A stretch of DNA of 64,000 bases. Origin: Pseudomonas sp. JAI120. Its GTDB lineage: Bacteria > Pseudomonadota > Gammaproteobacteria > Pseudomonadales > Pseudomonadaceae. Shown here piece after piece: positions 9,138-17,580 of the stretch (its first letter is position 1; the number at the start of each line of letters is the position of its first letter). The DNA is taken from assembly GCF_014207255.1 (NCBI RefSeq), contig NZ_JACHCZ010000003.1, forward strand, positions 306,803 through 370,802, in the 5' to 3' direction. The notes beneath the pieces are model-generated. The model searched no databases. It was not told the DNA's origin and saw only the letters and a program-made list of their open reading frames with translations. Both the position numbers and the translations under genes were made by a program.

Positions 9138-9884
9138 ATGTGCCTGATTGTTTTTGCCTGGCGGCCGGGCCATGCCCAGCCACTGATCGTCGCGGCCAAC
9201 CGTGATGAGTTCTACGCCCGCCCCAGCCTGCCGCTGGCCCAGTGGCCGGATGCGCCCGAAGTCTACGCCGGCCGCGACCAGGAAGCCGGCGGCACCTGGC
9301 TGGGAGTTAATGCCGATGGGCGGTTTGCCGCCCTGACCAACATCCGTGATCCTCACCAGCCGCCTGCACGCAAGTCCCGCGGTGAACTGGTGGCGCGGTT
9401 TCTCAGTGGTTCGCTACCGATTGACGAATATTTGGCCGACGTTAACGGCCGTTCGATTGAATATGCCGGATTTAACCTACTGGTGGGGACGCGGGAAGCG
9501 TTGTGGCATTACAACGCCAATCACACCGAGCCGACGCAGTTGAAAGCGGGCGTGTATGGGTTATCCAATGCTGGGCTGGATACACCTTGGCCGAAACTGC
9601 TTAAGGCCAAAGCCGCGCTGAGTGAGTTGCTGAACGATCCCCAGCCCGAAGCGCTACTGGAGATTCTGAGCGATCCGCAGATTGCACCGTTTGCCGAGCT
9701 GCCGGATACCGGCGTGGGGTTGGCGACGGAGAGTTTGCTGTCGAGTGTGTTTATCGCCAGCCCGAGTTATGGGACACGGGCGAGCACGGCGTTGATTGTG
9801 AATGCCGATGGCACGCGGCGGATGGTGGAGCGAAGCTTTGGACCGCATGGTGGGCGGTTGGGCGAGGTAGACATCAACCTGTAG
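9138..9884 (+). CDS. NRDE-family protein (TANGO2-like)
   Basis: 248-residue protein beginning MCLIVFAW, with Cys2 as possible Ntn-type nucleophile and the name-giving NRDE motif in VAANRDEFYARP. The family is widespread in bacteria and related to eukaryotic TANGO2. Its biochemical role is not settled (haem handling and acyl-CoA or lipid links have been proposed). The start is supported by the family N-terminus and an AAAGGGA site upstream. Its stop codon lies inside a long REP inverted repeat shared with the convergent ptsP gene. Confidence 0.88.
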   Translation: MCLIVFAWRPGHAQPLIVAANRDEFYARPSLPLAQWPDAPEVYAGRDQEAGGTWLGVNADGRFAALTNIRDPHQPPARKSRGELVARFLSGSLPIDEYLADVNGRSIEYAGFNLLVGTREALWHYNANHTEPTQLKAGVYGLSNAGLDTPWPKLLKAKAALSELLNDPQPEALLEILSDPQIAPFAELPDTGVGLATESLLSSVFIASPSYGTRASTALIVNADGTRRMVERSFGPHGGRLGEVDINL

Positions 9885-10007
9885 GAGCGAGGGGGACGCC
9901 TAGTTCTTGCTCGCGAAAAACCTGAGAACGCCGCGGGGAATCAGGCACCCCGCGTTATCGTTGACGTTCTTCGCGAGCAAGAACTAGGCGTCCCCCTCGC
10001 TCCTACA
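9880..10007. repeat. Long REP-type inverted repeat spanning both stop codons
   Basis: The outer arms begin TGTAGGAGCGAGGGGGACGC and are perfectly inverted over 38 bp. They are followed by ~20 bp of imperfect pairing and a short GC-rich centre (CGCGGGG/CCCCGCG). The first TAG (9882-9884) is the stop codon of the NRDE gene. The mirrored TAG (10003-10005) is the stop codon of ptsP on the other strand. This is a different REP family (TAGGAGCGAG type) from the GTGGGAGGGG elements elsewhere. It probably acts as a bidirectional terminator. Confidence 0.92.
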
Positions 10008-12282
10008 AGGTTTTGGCGGAAGCCGGATTGATCATCCGCGTCAGCCCCAGGTTCTTCAGCGCCAATTGCAGCGAGCTGTGGATAACCTGCGGGTTGTCGA
10101 TGGTCATCAACTCCGCCAGCAGATCCTTGGCCATGCTCAGCTCAACCTGGCGCAGCATCCACTTCACCTTCGGCAGGTTGGTGGCGTTCATCGACAGGCT
10201 GTCAAAGCCCATCGCCATCAACAGCACCGCCGCCGCCGGGTCGCCGGCCATCTCACCGCAGATGCTCACCGGCTTGCCTTCGGCATGGGCGTCGCGCACC
10301 ACGTGTTGCAGGGCTTGCAGCACCGCCGGGTGCAGGTAGTCGTAGAGGTCGGCCACCCGTGGGTTGTTACGGTCCACGGCCAGCAGGTACTGGGTCAGGT
10401 CGTTGGAGCCCACCGACAGGAAGTCCACCTGCCGCGCCAGCTCCTTGGCCTGGTACACCGCCGCCGGGATTTCGATCATCACGCCAATCGGCGGCATCGG
10501 CACGTCGGCGCCTTCGTCGCGCACTTCGCCCCAGGCGCGGTGGATCAGGTGCAAGGCTTCTTCCAGCTCATGGGTGCCGGAGATCATCGGCAGCAGGATA
10601 CGCAGGTTGTTCAGGCCTTCGCTGGCCTTGAGCATGGCACGAGTCTGCACCAGGAAGATTTCAGGGTGGTCGAGGGTGACGCGAATACCGCGCCAGCCGA
10701 GGAAGGGGTTGTCTTCCTTGATCGGGAAATACGACAGTGACTTGTCGCCGCCGATGTCCAGGCTGCGCATGGTCACCGGCAACGGGTGGAAGGCGGACAG
10801 TTGCTCGCGATAAATCGCCAGCTGCTCCTTCTCACTCGGGAAACGCTGGTTGATCATGAACGGCACTTCGGTGCGGTACAGCCCCACCCCTTCGGCGCCG
10901 CGCTGTTGCGCGCGGGCCACATCGGCCAGCAGGCCGGTGTTGACCAGCAGCGGTACGCGGTGGCCGTCGAGGGTCACGCACGGCAATTCGCGTAACGAAT
11001 CGAGCCCGAGCGCCAGTTGCTTCTCTTCTTCCACCACCTCTGCGTATTGCTTGCGCAGGACTTCGCTGGGGTTGGTAAACACCTCGCCGCGATGCCCATC
11101 GACGATCATGTCGATGCCATCGACCTTGGAGTACGGCAGGTCGACCAGGCCCATCACCGTCGGAATGCCCATGGCCCGGGCCAGAATCGCGACGTGGGAG
11201 TTACCCGACCCCAGGACCGAGACCAGGCCCACCAATTTGCCTTCGGGCACTTCGCCGAGCATGGTGGCGGTCAGTTCTTCACTGATCAGGATGGTGTTGT
11301 CAGGGTAGACCAGGTTGGTGGTGCGGTCTTCCTGCAGGTAGGCCAGCAGACGGCGACCGAGGTCACGCACATCCGAGGCCCGCTCGCGCAGGTAGGCGTC
11401 GTCCATCAATTCGAAACGGTTGACGTGATCAGTGACCACCTGGCGCAGCGCACCCTGGGCCCACTGGCCGGTCTTGATCACGGTCTTGACTTCGTTCCCG
11501 AGGGACGCGTCGTCGAGCATCATCTGGTACACATCGAACAGCGCGCGCTCTTCAGGGCGCAACTGGGTAGCCAGCTTGGTCGACAGGTTGCGCATGTCGG
11601 CGCGCACGCCTTCCAGGGCCGTCTTGAACAGTTTGATTTCAGCGTCGATGTCGTCGACGTGCTTGTCCGGCACCACATCGAGGTCGGCCGGCGGCAACAT
11701 GACCACAGCAGTACCGACCGCCGCACCCGGCGAACCCGGCACGCCGACGAACTTGGCTTCCTGGATACCCTTGCCCTGGCCCCCCAGGCCGCGAATCGAG
11801 CCAGTGGCTTCGGCGTGGGCAATAACCCCGGCGAGCTGCGCGCTCATGGTCACGAGGAAGGCTTCTTCACCTTCGTCGAACTGGCGACGCTCTTTTTGCT
11901 GGATGACCAACACGCCGACGACGCGGCGGTGGTGAATGATCGGTGCGCCGAGGAACGAGGCGTAACGCTCTTCGCCGGTTTCGGCAAAGTAGCGATAACG
12001 CGGGTGATCGGCCGCGTTTTCGAGGTTCAGGGGTTCTTCACGCGTCCCTACCAAGCCCACCAGACCTTCATTGGGCGCCATGCTGACCTTGCCGATGGAG
12101 CGCTTGTTCAAGCCCTCGGTGGCCATCAGCACAAAACGGTTGGTCTCTGGGTCCAGCAGGTAAACCGAGCAGACCTGGCTGCCCATGGCTTCCTTGACGC
12201 GCAACACAATAATCCCCAACGCCGCCTTGAGATCCTTGGCGGAGTTAACTTCCTGGACGATCTTGCGCAGCGTATTGAGCAT
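10003..12282 (-). CDS. ptsP: Phosphoenolpyruvate-protein phosphotransferase PtsP (EI-Ntr)
   Basis: First component of the nitrogen-related phosphotransferase chain (PtsP to NPr to PtsN), which is regulatory and not linked to sugar uptake. The 759 residues comprise an N-terminal GAF domain (~1-160), an EI N-domain with active histidine in GSGNSHVAI (~356), and a C-terminal PEP-binding barrel with GVMIEIPAA and the cysteine in SICGEMAGD (~671). The start MLNTLRKIVQEV is the family start; a longer frame upstream would overlap rppH. It lies 22 bp after rppH, the conserved rppH-ptsP operon. Confidence 0.96.
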   Translation of the reverse strand: MLNTLRKIVQEVNSAKDLKAALGIIVLRVKEAMGSQVCSVYLLDPETNRFVLMATEGLNKRSIGKVSMAPNEGLVGLVGTREEPLNLENAADHPRYRYFAETGEERYASFLGAPIIHHRRVVGVLVIQQKERRQFDEGEEAFLVTMSAQLAGVIAHAEATGSIRGLGGQGKGIQEAKFVGVPGSPGAAVGTAVVMLPPADLDVVPDKHVDDIDAEIKLFKTALEGVRADMRNLSTKLATQLRPEERALFDVYQMMLDDASLGNEVKTVIKTGQWAQGALRQVVTDHVNRFELMDDAYLRERASDVRDLGRRLLAYLQEDRTTNLVYPDNTILISEELTATMLGEVPEGKLVGLVSVLGSGNSHVAILARAMGIPTVMGLVDLPYSKVDGIDMIVDGHRGEVFTNPSEVLRKQYAEVVEEEKQLALGLDSLRELPCVTLDGHRVPLLVNTGLLADVARAQQRGAEGVGLYRTEVPFMINQRFPSEKEQLAIYREQLSAFHPLPVTMRSLDIGGDKSLSYFPIKEDNPFLGWRGIRVTLDHPEIFLVQTRAMLKASEGLNNLRILLPMISGTHELEEALHLIHRAWGEVRDEGADVPMPPIGVMIEIPAAVYQAKELARQVDFLSVGSNDLTQYLLAVDRNNPRVADLYDYLHPAVLQALQHVVRDAHAEGKPVSICGEMAGDPAAAVLLMAMGFDSLSMNATNLPKVKWMLRQVELSMAKDLLAELMTIDNPQVIHSSLQLALKNLGLTRMINPASAKTL

Positions 12283-12304
12283 GGCTCGGGGTCGAACTCC
12301 GTCG

Positions 12305-12784
12305 TCAGTCGCGCGATAAAAGGCGCGGGGCAAGCTCTTTGAGAGCGCGACGATAAACCTCGCGCTTGAATGTCACCACCTGGCCCAACGGGTACCAATA
12401 GCTGACCCAGCGCCAGCCATCGAACTCCGGTTTACCGGTCAAATCCATCCGCACCCGCTGCTCGTTGGAGATCAGGCGCAGGAGAAACCATTTCTGCTTC
12501 TGGCCGATGCACAGCGGTTGGCTGTGGGTACGCACCAGGCGTTGCGGCAAACGATAGCGCAACCAGCCCCGGGTACAGGCCAGAATTTGCACATCTTCGC
12601 GCTCAAGGCCTACTTCTTCATTCAACTCACGGTACAAGGCGTCTTCAGGGGTTTCATCGGGGTTGATCCCGCCTTGAGGAAACTGCCAGGCATCTTGGTT
12701 GATTCGGCGAGCCCATAGCACCTGTCCGGCATCATTCGTAAGAATAATCCCGACATTAGGACGGAAACCATCGGGGTCGATCAC
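12305..12784 (-). CDS. rppH: RNA pyrophosphohydrolase
   Basis: Nudix hydrolase of 159 residues that removes pyrophosphate from mRNA 5' ends and so triggers RNase E decay. The complete Nudix box is visible in GGINPDETPEDALYRELNEE. The family N-terminus IDPDGFRPN directly follows a GTG codon at 12784. That GTG is preceded by GAGG at a workable distance, so it is taken as the start; the ATG 20 codons upstream would add residues that do not belong to the family. It is co-directional with ptsP, 22 bp apart. Confidence 0.94.
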   Translation of the reverse strand: MIDPDGFRPNVGIILTNDAGQVLWARRINQDAWQFPQGGINPDETPEDALYRELNEEVGLEREDVQILACTRGWLRYRLPQRLVRTHSQPLCIGQKQKWFLLRLISNEQRVRMDLTGKPEFDGWRWVSYWYPLGQVVTFKREVYRRALKELAPRLLSRD

Positions 12785-12927
12785 GGCAACAACCTCGCAA
12801 ACGCATGTCGCCGCATTGTTCCACAAAGGTTGTTCCAGCGGCAACGAGGCTTCTTACCTTATGTGCACTCTTGTGAAAAGACCGTATTCTTGACGCCTTT
12901 TTACAGACTTTTCAGCGAGTAACTGCA

Positions 12928-13584
12928 ATGCGCCTGGCTTTATTCGACTTGGACAACACCCTTCTCGGCGGTGACAGCGACCACGCCTGGGGCGATTACC
13001 TCTGCGAACGGGGGATTCTCGACGCGGTCGCCTACAAAGCCCGCAACGACGAGTTCTATCAGGACTACCTGGCCGGCAAGCTGGACAACGCCGCCTACCT
13101 GAACTTCTGCCTGGAAATCCTCGGCCGCACCGAGATGGCACAGTTGGACGAATGGCATAACGACTATATGCGCGACTGCATCGAGCCGATCATGCTGCCC
13201 CTGGCCGCTGAACTGTTGGCCAAGCACCGCGCCGCTGGCGACAAGCTGGTGATCATCACCGCCACCAACCGTTTCGTCACCGCGCCAATTGCCGCACGCC
13301 TGGGCGTGGAAACCCTGATCGCCACCGAATGCGAGATGGAAAACGGCCGCTACACCGGACGCAGCACCGATGTACCGTGCTTTCGCGAGGGCAAGGTGAC
13401 GCGCTTGAATCGTTGGCTGGAAGAAACCGGGCATAGCCTGGAAGACAGTTACTTCTATAGCGACTCGATGAATGACCTGCCGCTGTTGGAGCAGGTGACG
13501 CATCCGGTGGCGGTGGACCCCGACCCGAATCTGCGCGCTGAAGCCGAGAAGCGTGGTTGGCCGGTGATTACGCTGCGTAGCTGA
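12928..13584 (+). CDS. HAD-superfamily phosphatase (subfamily IB, SerB-like)
   Basis: 218-residue hydrolase with HAD motif I FDLDNTL at the N-terminus, motif II around IITATN, a conserved lysine in REGKVTRL, and motif IV YSDSMNDLPLL. The cap inserted after motif I places it in the IB group with phosphoserine phosphatase. Orthologues beside rppH/ptsP in other pseudomonads are annotated only as HAD hydrolases or proposed histidinol-phosphate phosphatases. The true substrate (phosphoserine, histidinol phosphate or another) cannot be read from sequence. It is divergent from rppH. Confidence 0.88.
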   Translation: MRLALFDLDNTLLGGDSDHAWGDYLCERGILDAVAYKARNDEFYQDYLAGKLDNAAYLNFCLEILGRTEMAQLDEWHNDYMRDCIEPIMLPLAAELLAKHRAAGDKLVIITATNRFVTAPIAARLGVETLIATECEMENGRYTGRSTDVPCFREGKVTRLNRWLEETGHSLEDSYFYSDSMNDLPLLEQVTHPVAVDPDPNLRAEAEKRGWPVITLRS

Positions 13585-13591
13585 TGGCCCT

Positions 13592-13673
13592 ATCGGGGGC
13601 AAGCCCCCTCCCACATTTAACCGAGTACATCCTTTGGAATGCGGTCGAGTGTGGGAGGGGGCTTGCTCCCGAT
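13592..13673. repeat. REPIN (two inverted REP palindromes)
   Basis: Left arm ATCGGGGGCAAGCCCCCTCC and right arm GGAGGGGGCTTGCTCCCGAT in inverted array, between the convergent HAD phosphatase and DUF2269 genes. The spacer shares ACCGAGT and ATGCGGTC with the element at 2649-2731. Confidence 0.9.
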
Positions 13674-13695
13674 GCAGCCGACGCGGTTTAAAACC

Positions 13696-14109
13696 CTAAA
13701 CCGGCTTGGCGCCCATGAGCCCCGCAATCGCCACAAACCCCACCAGGCTCACCACCGCCAGCACCAGGGTAAAATTCAAGCTGCCGCCCTCGCCTTTGCG
13801 CAGCCGGTTAAGCCGTGCCACCAGCCAGAACCAGGCCAACGCGGCCACGGTATAGAGGATGCTGGAACCCAGGATCCAGGTCTGCCCCAATGGCCAGCCG
13901 ACCAGATGCACCAGCCACCAGCCGGTAAACGGCATGCTGACCATGCAAACGCCCATCAGCAACCACACGAACGCCCACGGGCGCTGCACAGTCACGGCCG
14001 GGCCGGCGCTGCGCTTGCGCCAGGCCAACAGCGCCAGGCCGAGGCCGCTGAGCAGCAGCACCACGGTGGCCGCTATGTGGATAACTTTGAGGGTGGTCAG
14101 GGTTTCCAT
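13696..14109 (-). CDS. DUF2269-family integral membrane protein
   Basis: 137-residue hydrophobic protein with about four membrane helices. It begins METLTTLKVIHIAATVVLL with a conserved histidine in the first helix, typical of DUF2269. Function unknown; the conserved His in a helix and the four-helix layout recall haem-binding membrane proteins, but that is speculation. It follows ilvA by 41 bp on the same strand. Confidence 0.82.
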   Translation of the reverse strand: METLTTLKVIHIAATVVLLLSGLGLALLAWRKRSAGPAVTVQRPWAFVWLLMGVCMVSMPFTGWWLVHLVGWPLGQTWILGSSILYTVAALAWFWLVARLNRLRKGEGGSLNFTLVLAVVSLVGFVAIAGLMGAKPV

Positions 14110-14150
14110 GTGTCGTCTTCCTTAAAGGCCGCCCCAATCAGCGTAGTCGC

Positions 14151-15665
14151 TCAACCGAGAAACAGTTTGTAGGCCGGGTTGTCACTCTCATCCCAGTACG
14201 GGTAGCCAATGGCTTCCAGTGCTGCCGATACCAGATGGCGCTCGTTCGCCGGCACTTGCAGGCCGGCGACCACACGGCCGTCAGCGGCACCGTGGTTGCG
14301 ATAGTGGAACATCGAGATGTTCCAGCGCCCGCCCAATTTGTTAAGAAAGTTGAACAGGGCCCCCGGACGCTCCGGGAATTCGAAGCGAAACACCACTTCA
14401 TCACTGACCTGGGCCGCATGCCCGCCCACCATATGGCGGATGTGCAACTTGGCCAGCTCGTTCTCGGTCAGGTCCAGCACCGGGAAACCCTGGCTGGTGA
14501 GGCTGGCGATCAGCGCACTGCGCGGGTCGTTTTCCGGGTGGGTCTGCACGCCGACAAAGATGTGCGCTTCGCTGCCGGAGTGGTAGCGGTAGTTGAATTC
14601 GGTGATCTGGCGCTTGCCCACGGCCTCGCAGAACGCCTTGAAGCTGCCCGGCTTCTCGGGGATGGTCACGGCGATGATGGCTTCGCGACCTTCACCCAAC
14701 TCGGCGCGCTCGGCCACATGGCGCAGGCGGTCGAAGTTGACGTTGGCGCCGGAGTCGATGGCTACCAGGGTTTGCCCGGTGATGCCACGGGTTTCCACGT
14801 ATTTCTTGATGCCTGCCACGCCAAGCGCGCCGGCCGGCTCGGTGATGGAGCGGGTGTCGTCGTAAATGTCCTTGATCGCCGCACAGATTTCATCGGTGCT
14901 CACAGTGATCACTTCATCCACATAGTGCTTGCAGATCTCGAAGGTGTGCTGGCCGATCTGCGCCACCGCCACGCCATCGGCAAAGATACCCACGGTGGGC
15001 AGCACCACACGCTCGCCGGCGGCCATGGCGGCTTGCAGGCAGTTGGAGTCGTCCGGTTCGACGCCGATGATCTTGATCTCCGGGCGCAGGTATTTCACGT
15101 ACGCCGCAATGCCGGCGATCAGCCCGCCGCCGCCCACCGGTACGAAAATCGCATCCAGCGGCCCAGGGTGCTGGCGCAGGATTTCCATCGCCACGGTGCC
15201 CTGCCCGGCAATGGTGTGCGGATCATCGTAGGGGTGAATGTAGACGTAGCCTTTTTCGTCGACCAGTTTCAGCGAGTAGGCCAGGGCCTCCGGGAAGGAG
15301 TCGCCATGCAGCACCACTTTGCCGCCACGGGAGCGCACGCCTTCGACCTTGATCTCCGGGGTGGTCTTGGGCATCACGATCGTGGCCTTGACCCCCAGCA
15401 CCTTGGCCGCCAGGGCCAGGCCCTGGGCATGGTTGCCCGCCGAGGCAGTGACGACGCCGCGCGCACGCTCTTCGGTGGTCAACTGAGTCAGCTTGTTATA
15501 CGCGCCGCGAATCTTGAACGAGAACACCGGCTGCAAGTCTTCACGCTTGAGCCAGACCTTGTTACCCAGCCGCTCGGAGAGCTGGCGGGCGGTCTGCAGC
15601 GGGGTTTCTACGGCAACGTCATAGACGCGCGAGGTGAGGATCTTTTTGACGTACTGTTCAAGCAT
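14151..15665 (-). CDS. ilvA: Threonine ammonia-lyase, biosynthetic
   Basis: Deaminates threonine to 2-oxobutyrate, the entry to isoleucine synthesis. The 504 residues hold a PLP fold with the cofactor lysine in FSFKIRGAYNK (K51), a glycine-rich phosphate loop VGGGGLIAG, and two ACT-like C-terminal regulatory repeats (each with an ERPG/EKPG start and a FNYR or FHYR stretch). The presence of both repeats marks the isoleucine-inhibited biosynthetic form. It is divergent from rpiA across 136 bp. Confidence 0.96.
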   Translation of the reverse strand: MLEQYVKKILTSRVYDVAVETPLQTARQLSERLGNKVWLKREDLQPVFSFKIRGAYNKLTQLTTEERARGVVTASAGNHAQGLALAAKVLGVKATIVMPKTTPEIKVEGVRSRGGKVVLHGDSFPEALAYSLKLVDEKGYVYIHPYDDPHTIAGQGTVAMEILRQHPGPLDAIFVPVGGGGLIAGIAAYVKYLRPEIKIIGVEPDDSNCLQAAMAAGERVVLPTVGIFADGVAVAQIGQHTFEICKHYVDEVITVSTDEICAAIKDIYDDTRSITEPAGALGVAGIKKYVETRGITGQTLVAIDSGANVNFDRLRHVAERAELGEGREAIIAVTIPEKPGSFKAFCEAVGKRQITEFNYRYHSGSEAHIFVGVQTHPENDPRSALIASLTSQGFPVLDLTENELAKLHIRHMVGGHAAQVSDEVVFRFEFPERPGALFNFLNKLGGRWNISMFHYRNHGAADGRVVAGLQVPANERHLVSAALEAIGYPYWDESDNPAYKLFLG

Positions 15666-15801
15666 CGGCGGAAATCACTGGGCGGGTTGGGCAGGGCCAA
15701 GGAGTCTAACCCAGCGTTTGGCCGGGCGACCACACGAATCCAGAGGTTTTGTTGGGTTATACTCGCGCCCCTCTTTACTCCCCGCCCGTTCCGGAGCCCG
15801 C

Positions 15802-16473
15802 ATGACCCAGGATCAACTCAAACAGGCAGTGGCCCAGGCCGCCGTCGATTTAATCCTTCCTAAACTCGACGACAAGAGCATCGTCGGTGTCGGCACCGGC
15901 TCCACCGCCAACTGCTTTATCGATGCGCTGGCCCGGCACAAAGGCGCGTTCGACGGCGCCGTGGCCAGCTCCGAAGCCACCGCCGCGCGCCTCAAGGGCC
16001 ATGGCATTCCGGTGTACGAGCTCAACACCGTGAGCGACTTGGAGTTCTACGTCGACGGCGCCGATGAAAGCGACGAACACCTGAACCTGATCAAGGGCGG
16101 CGGTGCAGCCCTGACCCGCGAGAAGATCGTCGCGGCGGTGGCCAAGACCTTTATCTGCATCGCCGACGCCAGCAAGCTGGTACCGGTGCTCGGCGCGTTC
16201 CCGCTGCCGGTGGAAGTCATCCCGATGGCCCGCAGCCACGTAGCCCGCGAACTGGTGAAGCTCGGTGGCGATCCGGTGTACCGCGAAGGCGTGTTGACCG
16301 ACAACGGCAACATCATCCTCGACGTGTTCAATATGCAGATCACCAACCCGGTGGAGCTTGAGACCCAGATCAACGCCATCGTCGGCGTGGTCACCAACGG
16401 CCTGTTCGCCGCACGTCCGGCGGATGTGCTGCTGCTGGGCACCGCTGAAGGCGTCAAAACCCTCAAGGCCTGA
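15802..16473 (+). CDS. rpiA: Ribose-5-phosphate isomerase A
   Basis: Interconverts ribose 5-phosphate and ribulose 5-phosphate in the pentose phosphate pathway. The 223 residues include GVGTGSTA near the N-terminus, the catalytic aspartates in VDGADESD, and KGGGAALTREK. The ATG before TQDQLKQ is the family start; upstream in-frame codons run into the ilvA promoter region. A TATACT -10-like hexamer sits at 15758-15763, 38 bp before the ATG. A REP-type hairpin follows the stop. Confidence 0.96.
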   Translation: MTQDQLKQAVAQAAVDLILPKLDDKSIVGVGTGSTANCFIDALARHKGAFDGAVASSEATAARLKGHGIPVYELNTVSDLEFYVDGADESDEHLNLIKGGGAALTREKIVAAVAKTFICIADASKLVPVLGAFPLPVEVIPMARSHVARELVKLGGDPVYREGVLTDNGNIILDVFNMQITNPVELETQINAIVGVVTNGLFAARPADVLLLGTAEGVKTLKA

Positions 16474-16482
16474 TGCAAAACC

Positions 16483-16530
16483 AAATGTGGGAGGGGCGGT
16501 GCGACGATTCGACTTGCCCCCTCCCACATT
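16483..16530. repeat. REP-variant hairpin with CGACGATTCGACT core
   Basis: Arms AATGTGGGAGGGG and CCCCTCCCACATT enclose GGTGCGACGATTCGACTT. The same element, almost base for base, occurs at 25319-25366. It lies between convergent rpiA and the SdiA-regulated-type gene and probably terminates both. Confidence 0.85.
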
Positions 16531-16544
16531 GGGCGGCGGTATTT

Positions 16545-17459
16545 TCAGGATTCTGGTTTCTTGAACACGTAGAACAGGTTCGGCTCGCTGACGAGATACA
16601 ACGTGCCCTCGTCATCCATGGCGATTCCTTCGGCCTGGGGCACCCGTTTTTTCAGGCCATGGCGCCCATTGAGCAGAGATAAGCTGCTCAATGGACGACC
16701 GTCGATATCCAGCTCCAACACCAGAAACGACTCATCCGACAGCGCCAGCAGATGGCCGCTGCGCTCGTCGTATTGCAGGCTCGACAGGTCGCGCACAAAC
16801 AACCCGGCATCGCGCTTGGGGTTGTTGATCACGTGCACCGAGTAGGTTTTTTCCGGTTTGAAATGGGGAAAGCCGTGGACCTCGTAGATCAGCATCGGGT
16901 CGCGCTCCTTGGCCACGAACAGGCGCTTGCCTACCGAGTCATAGGCCAACCCCTCGAACCCCTTGTTGCCCCCCACATGCAGGCCCAGGGTCATCTGTTC
17001 CGCATCGGCGGCGTCGAGGAATTGGGTATCGTCGTCCACATGCACCTTGATCAGCCGCTGCTGGCGTTCGTCGGTGATGACGTAAATGTTGTCGCTGATA
17101 AATTCCACCGCCTCAGCATCACCAAACCCCACCAACGGGATACGTCGCAGGATCTTGCCCTCAAGGGACAGCTCGATCAGCTCGGCGTTTTTATTGGTAA
17201 CGGTAAACAGGCTCTTGCGCACCGGATCGTAGGTGAGGGCCGAGACATCGTCGTCGAGCCCTTCGATAACCTGGGCCTCAAGGGTCACTCGGTAATCCGC
17301 CAGGCCGATGGAGCGCTCGTCCGCCGGCTGACGCCAGGCCTGCCAGTTGAACCAGGCGCGCTCGAACAGGCGAAAGTGCTGCGCAACAGCCCCGGCGCTG
17401 ACCAGGGCGATCAGCACAAGCATAAAGAGAATGGGTTTGGGGCGGGCAAATCGACGCAT
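16545..17459 (-). CDS. SdiA-regulated-domain protein (membrane-anchored beta-propeller), copy 1
   Basis: 304-residue protein with one N-terminal membrane anchor (FMLVLIALVSAGAV) and a repeated beta-strand pattern (LTYDPVRKSLF, LAYDSVGKRLF, LQYDERSGHLL) that suggests a periplasmic propeller. The C-terminal EGIAMDDEGTLYLVSEPNLFY matches the SdiA-regulated (YjiK-like) family. No enzymatic residues are evident. It is a tandem paralogue of the next gene upstream on the same strand. The family name comes from a quorum-sensing-regulated gene of enteric bacteria; such control is not implied here. Confidence 0.83.
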   Translation of the reverse strand: MRRFARPKPILFMLVLIALVSAGAVAQHFRLFERAWFNWQAWRQPADERSIGLADYRVTLEAQVIEGLDDDVSALTYDPVRKSLFTVTNKNAELIELSLEGKILRRIPLVGFGDAEAVEFISDNIYVITDERQQRLIKVHVDDDTQFLDAADAEQMTLGLHVGGNKGFEGLAYDSVGKRLFVAKERDPMLIYEVHGFPHFKPEKTYSVHVINNPKRDAGLFVRDLSSLQYDERSGHLLALSDESFLVLELDIDGRPLSSLSLLNGRHGLKKRVPQAEGIAMDDEGTLYLVSEPNLFYVFKKPES

Positions 17460-17580
17460 CGGGGGGTGCTCAAAGTCAAAAGTGGCGAATGAATATCACG
17501 CCTGTCTGAATTTAAACTTAAACGCACCCTGGCGTCTGGCGAATGCCGCTAATAGAGAAATATCCGACGTGATTCGTCTG

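Noticed and set aside
14235..15863. 542-codon plus-strand frame opposite ilvA
   Set aside because: Antisense shadow that also runs through the rpiA promoter and start.
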